DNA of 51,853 nt from Corallococcus carmarthensis (GTDB taxonomy: Bacteria; Myxococcota; Myxococcia; Myxococcales; Myxococcaceae): assembly GCF_003611695.1 (NCBI RefSeq), contig NZ_RAWE01000054.1, forward strand, positions 1-51,853, read 5' to 3'. Shown here one piece after another: positions 42,681 through 51,853 of the stretch. The notes under the pieces are model-generated. The model worked only from the letters and a program-made list of their open reading frames with translations, was not told where the DNA came from and did no database searches. Position 1 is the first letter of the stretch; each line of letters starts with the position of its first letter. Position numbers and translations under genes: made by a program.

Positions 42681-44816
42681 TCAGGCTACGGGTGCGGCCC
42701 GCACGGCGGCGTGCAGGCTGACGCGGAAGGTGGCGCCGTGGCCGGGCGTGGACTCCGCCGCGATGCTGCCGCCCAGCGCGCGCACGATGGTGTCGCAGAT
42801 GGACAGGCCCAGGCCGGTGCCTTGGCCCGGCGCCTTGGTGGTGAAGAAGGGGTCGAAGATGCGGCGCAGGAGCTCCGGCGCGATGCCCCGGCCCGTGTCG
42901 CGCACGTCCACCACGATGCGGCCGTCGTCGTCCACGCGGGTGATGAGGCGGATCTCGTGCTCGTCCGTGAAGCCTTCCGGAATCGCGTGCGCGGCGTTGA
43001 TGACCAGGTTGAGGAACACCTGGAACAACTTGCCCTCGTTGGCGCGCACCGTCGGCACGGAGCCGTACTGCTTCACCAGCCGGGCGCGCGGCCGGATCTC
43101 ACTCGCCGCCATCTGCGCGACGGAGTCCAGCACGCGGTGCAGGTCCACCGCCTCCTCGTGCGCGTCGTCCACGCGGGAGAAGACCTTGAGCTGGCGGACG
43201 ATCTGCCGCATCCGCTCGGAACCCTCGCGCGCGTCGTCCAGCACCTGCTGGTACTCCAGCAGCTCCTCGGCGCCCAGGGGCCGGGGCATGGGGCCCAGCG
43301 CGCGGTGCAGGAACTCCAGGTTGGAGAGCACGTAGGACAGCGGGTTGTTCAGTTCGTGCGCGATGCCCGCGGCCAGCATGCCCATGGAGGCCAGCCGGTC
43401 CCCCAACATGAGCTGCGCCTGCATGTGCTTGCGCTCGGTGAAGTCGCGCGCCACCGTCACGCGCGCGGGCACGCCGTCGAAGAGCACGCCCAGCGTCACC
43501 AGGTCCGCGCTCACCACCTGCCCGTCGCGGCGCACCAGCGGCACTTCATGCGAGCGGGCCGCCAGCGCCCCGTCCTGCGCCTCCTCCAGGTGGCGGCGCG
43601 CCACCTCCTGGTCCTCGCGGCGCACCAGGCCCAGCAGGTGCCGGCCCAAGAGCTCCGCCGGATCCTGATAGCCCAGGTAGTTGGCCATGGCCGGGTTCAC
43701 CGACAGGAGCATGCCGTCCGTCGTGTGCACCACCACGGGGTCCGGGAAGCCTTCGATGAGCAGGTGGAAGCCCGCTTCCGTGCGGCGCAGCGCCGTCTCC
43801 GTGCGCACGCGCAGCGCGTCCGTGGTGTGCTGCTCCAGCGCCAGTGACAACGCGCCGGCCGCGCCGGAGAGCAGCTTCACCTCCACGTGCGACCAGGGCC
43901 GCGCGTCGTCGCAGTTGTCGAAGCCGATGAAGCCGAACGGCTCCCCGTGCACCACCAGGGGCAGCACCAGCAGCGAGCGGATGCCCTGCGCCAGCAGCAC
44001 CGGCGCGTTGTCCGAGCCAAAGTCCTCCGGCGAGCCCTGCACGGCCTCGCCCCGGTGGAGCTGCTCCAGCTGGTGCAGTTCGAAGGCTTGATCCACGGGC
44101 CACGCCTGCGTGTCCGGGTTGTCCAATTCGCGCGAGACACCGGGCGCGCACCACTCCGCGCGCTGGGACTGGAGCATCCGTCCGGAGGCGTCGCGGTGGA
44201 ACTCGAAGACGTAGGCGCGGCTGGCGCCCGCGACGCGGCCCAGCGGCTCCAGGATGGAGTTGTACAAATCCCCGGAGGTCTCTGGCGCGAGCAGCCGCCG
44301 CTGCACCTCCACCATCGCGCCCAGGTAGCGCTCGCGCGTGGCGGCGGCTTCCTCCGCCAGACGGCGCGGGGTGACATCCACCAGCGTGCCCAGCACGCCG
44401 CCCAGGTGCTCCGGGTCCCCCGTCGCGGACAGCTCCACCCAGCGCGGCTGCGTGCCACCCGACAGCCGCAGCTCCAGCCGCGTGGGCACGTCCGTGCGGG
44501 AGAGCGCCGTGCGCAGGAGCGCGCGCGCCTGGTCGCGGTCCTCCGGGTGGAACAGCTCCACCAACGCCCGGCCCGTCCACGCGTGCACGGGCGCGCCGAC
44601 CAGGCGCTCCCAGGCGGGGCTCGCCAGGATGAGCCGGCCCGCGACGTCCAGTTCGAAGAGCACCTCGCGCAGGAGCGAGCCCGCCCGCTGGAAGCGACGG
44701 GTGTCCACGAGGTCGCTCGCCACGGCTGACTGCCCTGAAGCAGCGGCGCTCCCCGTCTCGCGTTGCTCCTGCGACACCGCGGCCTCCTTCATCACGAATG
44801 AAACGGACTGAGCCAT
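42681..44816 (-). CDS. Orphan histidine kinase, PAS-GAF-PAS
   Basis: A 711-aa soluble kinase. Layout: PAS at about 45-150, GAF at about 175-330 (with WCAPGVSRE and FGFIGFDNCDD typical of myxobacterial GAF domains), PAS at about 345-465, HisKA with phospho-acceptor H487 (AAGIAHELNNP), then HATPase with N box (NLVINAAHA), G1 (DTGRGIAPE) and G2 (GTGLGLSI). There is no membrane segment. The ATG at 44816 and another at 44792 both lack a strong ribosome site, so the start is uncertain by eight residues. No response regulator or receiver domain is adjacent. The GAF and PAS modules suggest sensing of a small molecule or redox cue. Confidence 0.92.
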   Translation of the reverse strand: MAQSVSFVMKEAAVSQEQRETGSAAASGQSAVASDLVDTRRFQRAGSLLREVLFELDVAGRLILASPAWERLVGAPVHAWTGRALVELFHPEDRDQARALLRTALSRTDVPTRLELRLSGGTQPRWVELSATGDPEHLGGVLGTLVDVTPRRLAEEAAATRERYLGAMVEVQRRLLAPETSGDLYNSILEPLGRVAGASRAYVFEFHRDASGRMLQSQRAEWCAPGVSRELDNPDTQAWPVDQAFELHQLEQLHRGEAVQGSPEDFGSDNAPVLLAQGIRSLLVLPLVVHGEPFGFIGFDNCDDARPWSHVEVKLLSGAAGALSLALEQHTTDALRVRTETALRRTEAGFHLLIEGFPDPVVVHTTDGMLLSVNPAMANYLGYQDPAELLGRHLLGLVRREDQEVARRHLEEAQDGALAARSHEVPLVRRDGQVVSADLVTLGVLFDGVPARVTVARDFTERKHMQAQLMLGDRLASMGMLAAGIAHELNNPLSYVLSNLEFLHRALGPMPRPLGAEELLEYQQVLDDAREGSERMRQIVRQLKVFSRVDDAHEEAVDLHRVLDSVAQMAASEIRPRARLVKQYGSVPTVRANEGKLFQVFLNLVINAAHAIPEGFTDEHEIRLITRVDDDGRIVVDVRDTGRGIAPELLRRIFDPFFTTKAPGQGTGLGLSICDTIVRALGGSIAAESTPGHGATFRVSLHAAVRAAPVA

Positions 44817-44929
44817 GAACGCGAGGACCCCCCACCCGGTGCGTCCGGGGCCGAGCCCTCTCTCCGTCTCACCGCGGCCTGAAGCATAAGTCGCTCGAAT
44901 GTTTCAAAGTCAATGGACCCACCCGGGAC

Positions 44930-45598
44930 TCAGGGGTTTCCCTCGGAGTCTGGAGGCTCCCAGCCCCCGGGGATTCCGGAACGTGGGCGTTGACGGCGGT
45001 CTCCGAGCAGGCGGGCAGGCACCCCTCCGACAATGGCCCACGGGGGCACGTCGCGGGTGACCACCGCGCCCATTCCAATCACCGCGTGGTCGCCCACGGT
45101 GACACCGTCGGTGATGCCCGCGTTGGCGCTCACCCAGACATCCTGGCCGATCACGATGCCCTTGGACGTGACGGGCTGGTCGCGCACGGGGCGGTCCGGC
45201 GCGAGGCCGTGGTCGAAGGCGTAGAGCGTGGCGCCGGTGGCGATGCGGCTGCCCTCGCCGATGCGGATGCCGCTCGCGCCGCCGTCCAGGCTGACGCGCG
45301 CGTTGAGGCTGACGCGCGGCCCCAGCACCACCGGCCCGTGCACGAAGGCGTCCGCGCCGATGCTGCACCCCGGCCCGATGCGCACGGTGCGGCCGGGCTC
45401 GGCGAAGATGCGCGCCTCCGGAGCGATGAAACATCCTTCCGCGATGTCGACGGTTTCGAGCGCGCGCAGGCGGTCCTGCACCTCGCGCTGCCAGGCCTCC
45501 GCCCACTCACGGTGGCGAGGCTTGAGGCTGAAGTAGAGCCACGGCATCCACGACAGCCGCAGCTTGTGCTGTTCACGGCGTTGCGCTTCCAGGTCCAC
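44930..45598 (-). CDS. Left-handed beta-helix acyltransferase
   Basis: A 222-aa protein with hexapeptide repeats (about residues 53-195: IAPEAR, IGPGCS, IGADAF, VVLGPR, IGEGSR, IGQDVW, VTVGDH, VIGMGA) forming the LbH fold of the NodL/WbbJ acetyltransferase group. The conserved His is likely in AFDHG and the end motif is VTRDVPPWAIVGGVPARLL. The N-terminal 45 residues form helices that may bind the acceptor or membrane. Such enzymes transfer acetyl groups from acetyl-CoA to sugars, so polysaccharide or lipopolysaccharide modification is likely. The GTG at 45598 has AGGA four bases upstream. It lies 50 bases after the deacetylase-like gene stop in the same direction. Confidence 0.85.
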   Translation of the reverse strand: MDLEAQRREQHKLRLSWMPWLYFSLKPRHREWAEAWQREVQDRLRALETVDIAEGCFIAPEARIFAEPGRTVRIGPGCSIGADAFVHGPVVLGPRVSLNARVSLDGGASGIRIGEGSRIATGATLYAFDHGLAPDRPVRDQPVTSKGIVIGQDVWVSANAGITDGVTVGDHAVIGMGAVVTRDVPPWAIVGGVPARLLGDRRQRPRSGIPGGWEPPDSEGNP

Positions 45599-45648
45599 GC
45601 GTCCTGACTACCACGGGCCCGGCGTCCACCGGGCTCCGGCACTCCGGG

Positions 45649-47433
45649 TCACAGGGGCTCTGGCTTCACGGACGGCGCCTCGGCGGGCTCCACGGTGAAG
45701 CGGCAGCGTTCGCGCTCCTGGGCCACGGCCTCCGCGTCCAGGGGCACGGGCGTCAGGCGGCAGAGCATGTCGTCCGGCTCCCACGCGTACGGCTGGCCGT
45801 CCAGGCGCACGCGCCCTTCGGCCACGGCGCGCGTGGCCTCCACGAGCGACAGCGCGGACAGGTCGCGCATCAGCGCCTCGAAGCGGCCCTGGCGCTCCGG
45901 GGTGGAGAAGTGGAAGCGGCCGCGCGCGACGACGGCCAGGTGGAACCACATGGGCCGGAAGGCCACGCCCGCGAGCCCCAGGCGCTGGGCCATGGTGAGC
46001 AGCAGCTCCGTCGTCTCGCGCGAAAGGCCCAGGCCGGGCACCTGCTGGCCGGGCAGCTGCGGGCGCTTGTCGCTGAAGCGCGCGCGGGGGTGGCGCAGGG
46101 ACAGCCAGTTGGCGAAGAGGAAGGTCTCGCCCTGGAGGACCTTCTTCTCCAGCACGGAGTCCGACAGCAGGTGTTCGCGGCCGCCCGCGTGGCCCAGCAC
46201 CATGATGCGGTCGCCGGTGCCGCCGGTGGAGTTCACCTGCACGCGCAGGCGGCTGTAGCCCAGGCGCTCCACGTACGACAGCATGCCGTAGCGGAAGAGG
46301 GCGTACTCGATGCCCTGCGCGGTGTAGTGGCCCAGCACGCGCGGCTGCACCTCCGGCCCCAGCCGCAGCGGGCCCTCCAGGTCCTCCAGCGAGAAGGGCT
46401 CCCAGTCCGGCGTCATCCCGGCGGTGTTCGACTTCTCCGGATCCAACATGTGGGCGATGCGCTGGAAGCGCGCGCTCAACGGATCATAGCGCGCGGTGAT
46501 GCGCTGGTGGCCCAGCCCCGCGAGCCCCAGCACGGTGCCCGCGAACAGCTTCCAGGATTCGGCGTGGTAGCCACCGCCGGGCAGCCACACGCTGGCCTGG
46601 CCCCGCAGCGCGGCGGCGATGGCCACGTCGCGCGCGCGCGCGCCCTGGAGCGTGATGCCCACGCGTCCGAAGCGATCCCCGGACAGCACGTCCCCGCCAG
46701 CGATGACGAAGGTGATGTCCGAATGGGGCATGCGCGCGAGCAGGTCCTTCACCTTCTGCACGTAGGTGATGTCGTCGCAGCCGTCGGGCACGCGGGTCTC
46801 ATCCACGCCGGGGGGCAGCACGCCCCAGTCGCTGCCGGACACGGAGCCGATCCACACCTTCGGCTGGCCGGCGAGGCAGGCGGCGGTGCCGTCTGGCGGG
46901 TGCGCGTCCAGGTCCAGCACGGCCACGGAGCCGTCGAAGCCGGAGGCGCGCAGGTCCGCCACGGCCACGGCGATGTCGTTGACGGTGCAGAAGCCGCCAC
47001 CCTTGTCCGGGCGTGCGTGGTGGAAGCCGCCGGCCATGTTGACCACGGGCCCCTGCCGCGCGAGCGCCAACCGGGCCGCTCCGAGCGTGCCTCCGCACAC
47101 GAGCCGCACGCTGTCCAGGAGCGCGTCCACGGGGACTTCGGACGGGTCGGTGGCGTAGATGCGCGCGAGGGTCTCGGGGTCGGAGAGGGACTCCAGGTAG
47201 CGGGCGTCGTGCACGCGCGCGAGCTGGGCGTAGGACACGGGCACGGGGTGGCGGACGTCCGCGGCGCGCACCACGCCGGACTCCAGCAGGTACCAGGTGG
47301 TGAAGTCGGTGCCGCGCGGCTCGATGCCCACGGAGGACTCGATGCCGGAGAGGGGCAGGCGGTAGGCCTCGTCGTAGAAGACGTGAACCCGGCCGCGTCC
47401 CAGCCCCAGCTTCCACAGCCACGCCTGGATCAT
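45649..47433 (-). CDS. Histone-deacetylase-fold protein with large C-terminal extension
   Basis: A 594-aa protein. Residues 15-300 form a zinc deacetylase of the HDAC/AcuC superfamily, closest by eye to the class IV-like group: H138-H139 (GGFHHARPDKGGGF), metal ligands D174/D176 and H178 (DLDAHPPDGT), D248 in GGDVLSGD and Y289 in PGGGYH. All key residues are present, so it should be active on acetyl-lysine, acetyl-polyamines or a related amide. Residues 310-594 are a second domain I do not recognise, with beta strands (RLRVQVNSTGGTGDRIMVLGH) and helices. It is followed by an LbH acyltransferase, which could mean paired acyl addition and removal; that is inference. The start at 47433 is plausible, without a strong ribosome site. 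Confidence 0.85.
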   Translation of the reverse strand: MIQAWLWKLGLGRGRVHVFYDEAYRLPLSGIESSVGIEPRGTDFTTWYLLESGVVRAADVRHPVPVSYAQLARVHDARYLESLSDPETLARIYATDPSEVPVDALLDSVRLVCGGTLGAARLALARQGPVVNMAGGFHHARPDKGGGFCTVNDIAVAVADLRASGFDGSVAVLDLDAHPPDGTAACLAGQPKVWIGSVSGSDWGVLPPGVDETRVPDGCDDITYVQKVKDLLARMPHSDITFVIAGGDVLSGDRFGRVGITLQGARARDVAIAAALRGQASVWLPGGGYHAESWKLFAGTVLGLAGLGHQRITARYDPLSARFQRIAHMLDPEKSNTAGMTPDWEPFSLEDLEGPLRLGPEVQPRVLGHYTAQGIEYALFRYGMLSYVERLGYSRLRVQVNSTGGTGDRIMVLGHAGGREHLLSDSVLEKKVLQGETFLFANWLSLRHPRARFSDKRPQLPGQQVPGLGLSRETTELLLTMAQRLGLAGVAFRPMWFHLAVVARGRFHFSTPERQGRFEALMRDLSALSLVEATRAVAEGRVRLDGQPYAWEPDDMLCRLTPVPLDAEAVAQERERCRFTVEPAEAPSVKPEPL

Positions 47434-47548
47434 CCGCGCCTCGCGTGCGGCAGGGGACGGCGGGCGTTCACGGAGGTGAGGGGCAAGGGAGGTGGGGAGG
47501 AAGGAGTGGAGCCCCCTTCATCCTGCGAGGGGGCCGTGGGCGCAAGGC

Positions 47549-48277
47549 TCATTCCACGGGACGTTGGGCCTCCTCACGGAGGGCGGGGCTGCGGCGGCGC
47601 ACGAAGCGCGCGGCGACGGTGACGAACAGGGCCCACGCGAGCCCGGCCACCCAACCGCCGAGCACGTCCGTCGGGTAGTGCACGCCCAGGTACACGCGGG
47701 TGCAGCCCACGAGGACGGAGAGGATGAGCGCCACGGTGAGGAGATAGACCTTCACGCGGCGGTGTTCCGCGAACTGGGCCAGGAGCGCGCCCAGCGTGAG
47801 GTAGGTGATGGCGGACAGCATGGCGTGGCCGCTGGGGAAGCTGGTGGACAGGGTCTCGGTGAGGTGGGGCACCACCGAGGGGCGCGGGCGGTGGAACAGG
47901 TTCTTGAGCAACGCGTTGAGGATCCACCCACCGACGATGGAGGACAGGACGAAGAGGCTGGTGCGGTAGCGGCGGGCCACCAGCAGGAAGCCGCACACGG
48001 CCACGGTGAGGAACGACAGCACGGGGAAGCCGCCCAGGGACGTCACGTCGCGAGCGGTCTCCGCGAGCCACCAGGGGCCTCGCGGGAGCGCGGGGTCTTC
48101 CGGGCGGCGCAGGGAGCGGACGATGCGCTCGTCGATGTCCTGCGTTTCCCCTTCATGGACCTCGTCCGACAGGTAGACGAAGCCCAGGACGCACGCGGCC
48201 ACGAGCAACAGCAACCCCAGGGGCCGCGTCACCATCACGTCCCAACCCGACAACCACCGCCGCAGCCCTCGTAACAT
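47549..48277 (-). CDS. PAP2-family membrane phosphatase
   Basis: A 242-aa membrane protein with five to six helices. The three phosphatase motifs are complete: KNLFHRPRP, SFPSGHAM and RVYLGVHYPTD. The family dephosphorylates phosphatidic acid, undecaprenyl diphosphate or related lipids at the periplasmic face. A helix near residues 18-36 precedes a soluble acidic loop (DEVHEGETQDIDE). It begins at the ATG at 48277 with a weak ribosome site. The downstream HDAC-like gene lies 115 bases away in the same direction. Substrate choice between lipid phosphate and isoprenoid diphosphate cannot be made. Confidence 0.9.
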   Translation of the reverse strand: MLRGLRRWLSGWDVMVTRPLGLLLLVAACVLGFVYLSDEVHEGETQDIDERIVRSLRRPEDPALPRGPWWLAETARDVTSLGGFPVLSFLTVAVCGFLLVARRYRTSLFVLSSIVGGWILNALLKNLFHRPRPSVVPHLTETLSTSFPSGHAMLSAITYLTLGALLAQFAEHRRVKVYLLTVALILSVLVGCTRVYLGVHYPTDVLGGWVAGLAWALFVTVAARFVRRRSPALREEAQRPVE

Positions 48278-48351
48278 GGCCGTGACTTAGGTCAGCGGGT
48301 GCGGGCTGGCCACGGGCAATTCGCGGCGAGTGTCGGACAGGCTCCAGGTGC

Positions 48352-48789
48352 TCAGGGGTGTTCCACGGACAGGCCCAGCGCTTCGGCACCGGCGGCCTTC
48401 GCTCCGTCGAGGGCCGCGACCAGCCGCGTGTACGGGGCACGGGCATCCGGCTGGAAGAACAGACCGCGCTGTCCCGGGGGACGGGCTTCGAGGAAGGCCC
48501 GCAGGCGCGGCACGTAGTCCGCTTCGCTCACGGGCTCGCCGTCCAGGAGGAGCGCGCCGTCCGCGGTGAGGCGCACGAGGCCTGGGGCCAGCTCTTTCGA
48601 CGTTGGGGCCTCTTCGGTCGGGGCGGCCTGGGCGGCGGGGAGCTGAAGTTGGAACTCGCCGCGCATGAGCGGGGTCACGACCATGAAGATGATCAGCAGG
48701 ACGAGGACCACGTCCACGAGCGGCGTGACGTTGATGTCCGATTGAATACCGGACTGGGGCTTCACCACGACGGGGCGTCTTGGGTGCAT
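48352..48789 (-). CDS. exbD: ExbD/TolR-type protein (second of pair)
   Basis: A 145-aa single-pass membrane protein. The N-terminal segment SDINVTPLVDVVLVLLIIFMV is the conserved ExbD/TolR helix, with the proton-path Asp in PLVDV. The periplasmic domain follows a Pro/Glu linker. With an ExbB/TolQ partner it forms a proton-driven motor for TonB or Tol systems. AGGAGG stands six bases before the ATG at 48789 and overlaps the stop of the preceding exbD gene. No exbB/tolQ or tonB is in the window, so the partner is elsewhere. Confidence 0.93.
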   Translation of the reverse strand: MHPRRPVVVKPQSGIQSDINVTPLVDVVLVLLIIFMVVTPLMRGEFQLQLPAAQAAPTEEAPTSKELAPGLVRLTADGALLLDGEPVSEADYVPRLRAFLEARPPGQRGLFFQPDARAPYTRLVAALDGAKAAGAEALGLSVEHP

Positions 48790-48800
48790 GGCGGTCCTCC

Positions 48801-49214
<414 letters not shown>

Positions 49215-49411
49215 GCACAGCCTCCCAGCGAGTCGGACACCATGGGACCACGGGCCGGGGAAGGCGTTGGCCTTGGGCAGTCGGTGGTTCGGTCATGGTT
49301 CAGTCACGCAGGCCGGGCGTACGCCCCTGGACGCTCCAACCCTTGAGGCATTGTCAGGGGGATGTGGCCTGTTATCACCCGGGGACGTTCGCACCCGGGA
49401 GGCACCCGCAC

Positions 49412-50818
49412 ATGGCCATCGCCACCATCAGCCCCACCACGGGCAAGACGCTGCGCACCTTCGAGGTGCTCTCCTCCGAAGAGCTGGAGCGCAAGCTGCA
49501 ACGGGCCGCGGACACGTTCCGCTCCTACCGCGAGACATCCTTCGCCGACCGCGCCCGCTGGATGCGCCGCGCCGCGGAGATCCTCGAGGTCGAGGCCGGC
49601 CGCTTCGGCCGCATGATGACGGAGGAGATGGGCAAACCCCTGGAGGCCGCCAAGGCGGAGTCCATCAAGAGCGCCACCGCGTGCCGCTACTACGTCACCC
49701 GCGCGGAGAAGCTCCTGCGCGACTCGCCCATCGACGTGGATGGCGACACCGCCTTCGTGCGCTACCAGCCCCTGGGCCCTGTCCTCGCCATCATGCCGTG
49801 GAACTTCCCCTTCTGGCAGGTCGTGCGCTTCGCCGCCCCCGCGCTCATGGCCGGCAACGTGGGCCTCCTCAAACACGCCAGCAACGTGCCTCAGTGCGCC
49901 ATCGCCCTGGAGGAGATCTTCCGCACCGCCGGCTTCCCCGAAGGCGCCTTCCAATCCCTGTTCATCGAAACGTCGGAGGTGAACCGCGTCATCGAGGATC
50001 CGCGCGTGAAGGCCGTCACCCTCACCGGCAGCGAGGGCGCCGGCCGCGCTGTCGGCGCCGCCGCGGGCCGGGCCATCAAGAAGGTCGTCCTGGAGCTGGG
50101 CGGCAGCGACCCGTTCATCGTCATGCCCAGCGCGGACCTGGACAAGGCCGTGCACACCGCCGTGTCCGCGCGCCTCATCAACAACGGCCAGTCCTGCATC
50201 GCCGCCAAGCGCTTCATCGTCGCCGAACCCATTGCCCAGGAGTTCGAACGCCGCTTCGTGGAGCGCATGAAGACCATGGTGGTCGGCGACCCCATGGACC
50301 CCAAGACGGACGTGGGACCGCTCGCCACGCCGGGCATCCTCGAAGGTCTGCACGCCCAGGTGCAGGAGAGCGTGAAGGCCGGCACCCGGCTCCTCCTGGG
50401 CGGCAAGCCCCAGGGCGGCCCCGGCAACTTCTACCCGCCCACCGTCCTGGCGGATCCGCCGCCAAAGGCCCCCGCCTTCCATGACGAGCTCTTCGGCCCC
50501 GTGGCCACGCTGCTGCGCGCCCGTGACCTGGAGCACGCCATCGAGCTGGCCAACGCGACGCCCTTCGGCCTGGGCGCGAGCGTGTGGACGCAGGACGCGA
50601 ACGAGCAGCGCCGGCTCATCGACGGCATCGAGGCCGGCATGGTGTTCGTCAACGCGCTCGTCGCGTCCGACGCGCGCCTGCCCTTCGGCGGCGTGAAGCA
50701 CTCCGGTCACGGCCGCGAGCTGGCCGACCTGGGCATCCGCGAGTTCGTCAACGCGAAGACCGTCCGCATCACCGGCGCGTCCGGCGCACCGCCGCCGTCG
50801 AAGCACGCGGGCGAATAG
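49412..50818 (+). CDS. NAD(P)-dependent succinate-semialdehyde-type aldehyde dehydrogenase
   Basis: A 468-aa protein. The ATG at 49412 has GGGAGG eight bases upstream. Catalytic features: N131 (PWNFPFWQ), the general base E228 (LELGGSDPFIV) and the nucleophile C262 (NNGQSCIAAKR), and FGGVKHSGHGRELADLGIREFVN at the end. The LELGGSDPFIV and NNGQSCIAAKRFIV blocks are characteristic of the Sad/GabD-like group that oxidises succinate semialdehyde to succinate, the last step of the GABA shunt. No GABA transaminase is nearby, so other semialdehydes remain possible. It is convergent with the charged coiled-coil gene, with 9 bases between stops. Confidence 0.9.
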   Translation: MAIATISPTTGKTLRTFEVLSSEELERKLQRAADTFRSYRETSFADRARWMRRAAEILEVEAGRFGRMMTEEMGKPLEAAKAESIKSATACRYYVTRAEKLLRDSPIDVDGDTAFVRYQPLGPVLAIMPWNFPFWQVVRFAAPALMAGNVGLLKHASNVPQCAIALEEIFRTAGFPEGAFQSLFIETSEVNRVIEDPRVKAVTLTGSEGAGRAVGAAAGRAIKKVVLELGGSDPFIVMPSADLDKAVHTAVSARLINNGQSCIAAKRFIVAEPIAQEFERRFVERMKTMVVGDPMDPKTDVGPLATPGILEGLHAQVQESVKAGTRLLLGGKPQGGPGNFYPPTVLADPPPKAPAFHDELFGPVATLLRARDLEHAIELANATPFGLGASVWTQDANEQRRLIDGIEAGMVFVNALVASDARLPFGGVKHSGHGRELADLGIREFVNAKTVRITGASGAPPPSKHAGE

Positions 50819-50827
50819 CCCCGCCCT

Positions 50828-51853
50828 TCAGCGCGTGCGCACCCGGCCATCCATGGGCGCGCCGTGCACCTCTTCCAGCGCGGACGTCACGGCGTCCACC
50901 TCCGCGCCCAGCTGCTCCACGCTGTGGCGCAGGCCCGCGCCGGCCACGTCCGCGTCCGCGGCGTCCGCCGAGCGCACCCGCAGCACCTGGGCGTAGAGGT
51001 TCTCCAGCGTGTACGCCAGCCGCGTGAACTCGGCCTCCAGCCGGTCCGCCGCCTTGGTCAGCTCCGCGCGCTGGCGCACCTGCTCATCCAGCACCTGCAA
51101 CGCCGCGCGCAGCCGGTCGCGCACCACCACGTCCTCTTCCGCGGCCCAGCGCGTCTCCAGCTTCTTGCGCTCGTCCGCCAGCCGCTGCACGTCCTCCGGC
51201 GGCGCCACCGTGCGCAGCTCGCGCTCCCGGCGGACGAGCTCGTGGCAGCTCTTGCGCAGGTCCTGCACGGTGCGCTCCGGCGAGCGCACCATCTCCTGCA
51301 ACACGCCCTTCCCCGCGCGCAGCTCCGCCAGCAGCTTCTCGCAGACGGCATCCACGCGCGTCAGGCGCGGATCCACCGGCGCCTCCGGCACCTTCGCCTG
51401 GGGCAGCACCGGCGCGGACGGCTCCTCCACGCGCGTCAGCAGCGGGTTGTTGGCCGGGCGCAGGTGCTTCGCCGCGCCCTTGAAGAACCCGAGCGCCACG
51501 AACACGAGCCACCAGTACTGGTGCGGCAGCCGCACCACCGTGACCACGCACGCCAGCGCGACAATGAGCTGCCCCACGCCCACCAGCGGGTTGCGCGAGG
51601 CCTCCTCCCGCGCTGCCTTCTCCGCGCGCTTCGCGTCCCGGTGCGCCTGCTGCTGGGAGATGTACGCGTCTCGCTTGGACTGCCGCTCCGCGCGGCGCAG
51701 GGCGTCCTTCGACTCGCGCTCCCACTGCTTCTCCCACCGCTGGCGCTCCCGCTCCGCGCCGCGCTCCCACTCCCGTTCCCAGCGGTCGCGCTCCTTCTCG
51801 GTGGGCAGGCGGCCCATCCGGCGCACCCACCCCTCCAGGGCCGCGTCCTTGCG
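50828..51853 (-). CDS. Charged coiled-coil membrane protein (5' end outside window)
   Basis: At least 341 aa; the frame is open to the right edge, and the nine codons before the first GTG (51826) read as plausible protein, so the true start may lie outside. The N-terminal 75 residues are extremely charged (Glu/Arg/Trp/Lys) with WERE-type repeats, a probable single helix. Two hydrophobic segments at about residues 80-112 (from 51826), separated by a short loop, form a hairpin in the membrane. A Pro-rich linker follows, then a long coiled coil (about 155-310). No enzyme motif is present. A similar general layout occurs in membrane-tethered scaffold or regulatory proteins; I cannot name a function. 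Confidence 0.75.
   Translation of the reverse strand, partial: RKDAALEGWVRRMGRLPTEKERDRWEREWERGAERERQRWEKQWERESKDALRRAERQSKRDAYISQQQAHRDAKRAEKAAREEASRNPLVGVGQLIVALACVVTVVRLPHQYWWLVFVALGFFKGAAKHLRPANNPLLTRVEEPSAPVLPQAKVPEAPVDPRLTRVDAVCEKLLAELRAGKGVLQEMVRSPERTVQDLRKSCHELVRRERELRTVAPPEDVQRLADERKKLETRWAAEEDVVVRDRLRAALQVLDEQVRQRAELTKAADRLEAEFTRLAYTLENLYAQVLRVRSADAADADVAGAGLRHSVEQLGAEVDAVTSALEEVHGAPMDGRVRTR

Overview
The window looks like the chromosome of a myxobacterium of the Myxococcus/Corallococcus type. It is very GC-rich with strong third-position GC, and it carries a complete pomY-pomZ-pomX cell-division cluster. It is also rich in lipoproteins, orphan PAS/GAF histidine kinases, a CHASE2 cyclase and large Ala/Pro-rich proteins. 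No rRNA, tRNA, CRISPR array, transposase or plasmid origin was seen. Long antisense reading frames opposite real genes are products of base composition.

Layout. 1-10.6 kb: an M1 aminopeptidase with HEAT repeats (cut by the left edge), a lipoprotein alpha/beta hydrolase, a triple-PAS histidine kinase, a 60-aa protein, TspO, then an apparent operon of a CHASE2-anchored nucleotide cyclase, an SH3-like secreted protein and an M48 lipoprotein protease. 10.6-15.7 kb: pomY-pomZ-pomX on the minus strand, the ParA-type system that positions the Z-ring. 15.9-24.0 kb: a nitronate monooxygenase, an XRE regulator, a coupled PLD-like/GST/membrane-kinase group, and a TetR regulator upstream of two tandem ALDH3-type aldehyde dehydrogenases.

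24.0-32.8 kb is the accessory region, with visibly lower GC. It holds a truncated glycosyltransferase and a 2012-aa lipoprotein RHS/YD-repeat toxin with NHL repeats, whose variable C-terminal tip has an HExxH metallopeptidase motif. An overlapping membrane-anchored probable immunity gene follows, then two unrecognised small genes. Last comes a displaced second copy of the toxin 3' end plus the immunity 5' end, fused to another immunity-like ORF. A 12-bp direct repeat brackets the toxin and immunity genes. I judge this polymorphic-toxin island the most novel part of the window.

32.8-51.9 kb returns to core-like genes: an ABC-F ATPase, a cupin, a B3/4-domain protein, gluconokinase, a Cys-rich lipoprotein, and a LysR regulator divergent from a coupled SDR/aldo-keto reductase pair with a 19-bp palindrome between them. 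Then follow a secreted neutral ceramidase, a PAS-GAF-PAS kinase, a left-handed beta-helix acyltransferase, a histone-deacetylase-fold protein with a large extra C-terminal domain, a PAP2 phosphatase, two tandem ExbD proteins, a succinate-semialdehyde-type dehydrogenase and a charged membrane coiled-coil protein cut by the right edge.

All functions are inferred from motifs and context read by eye; no database search was run.
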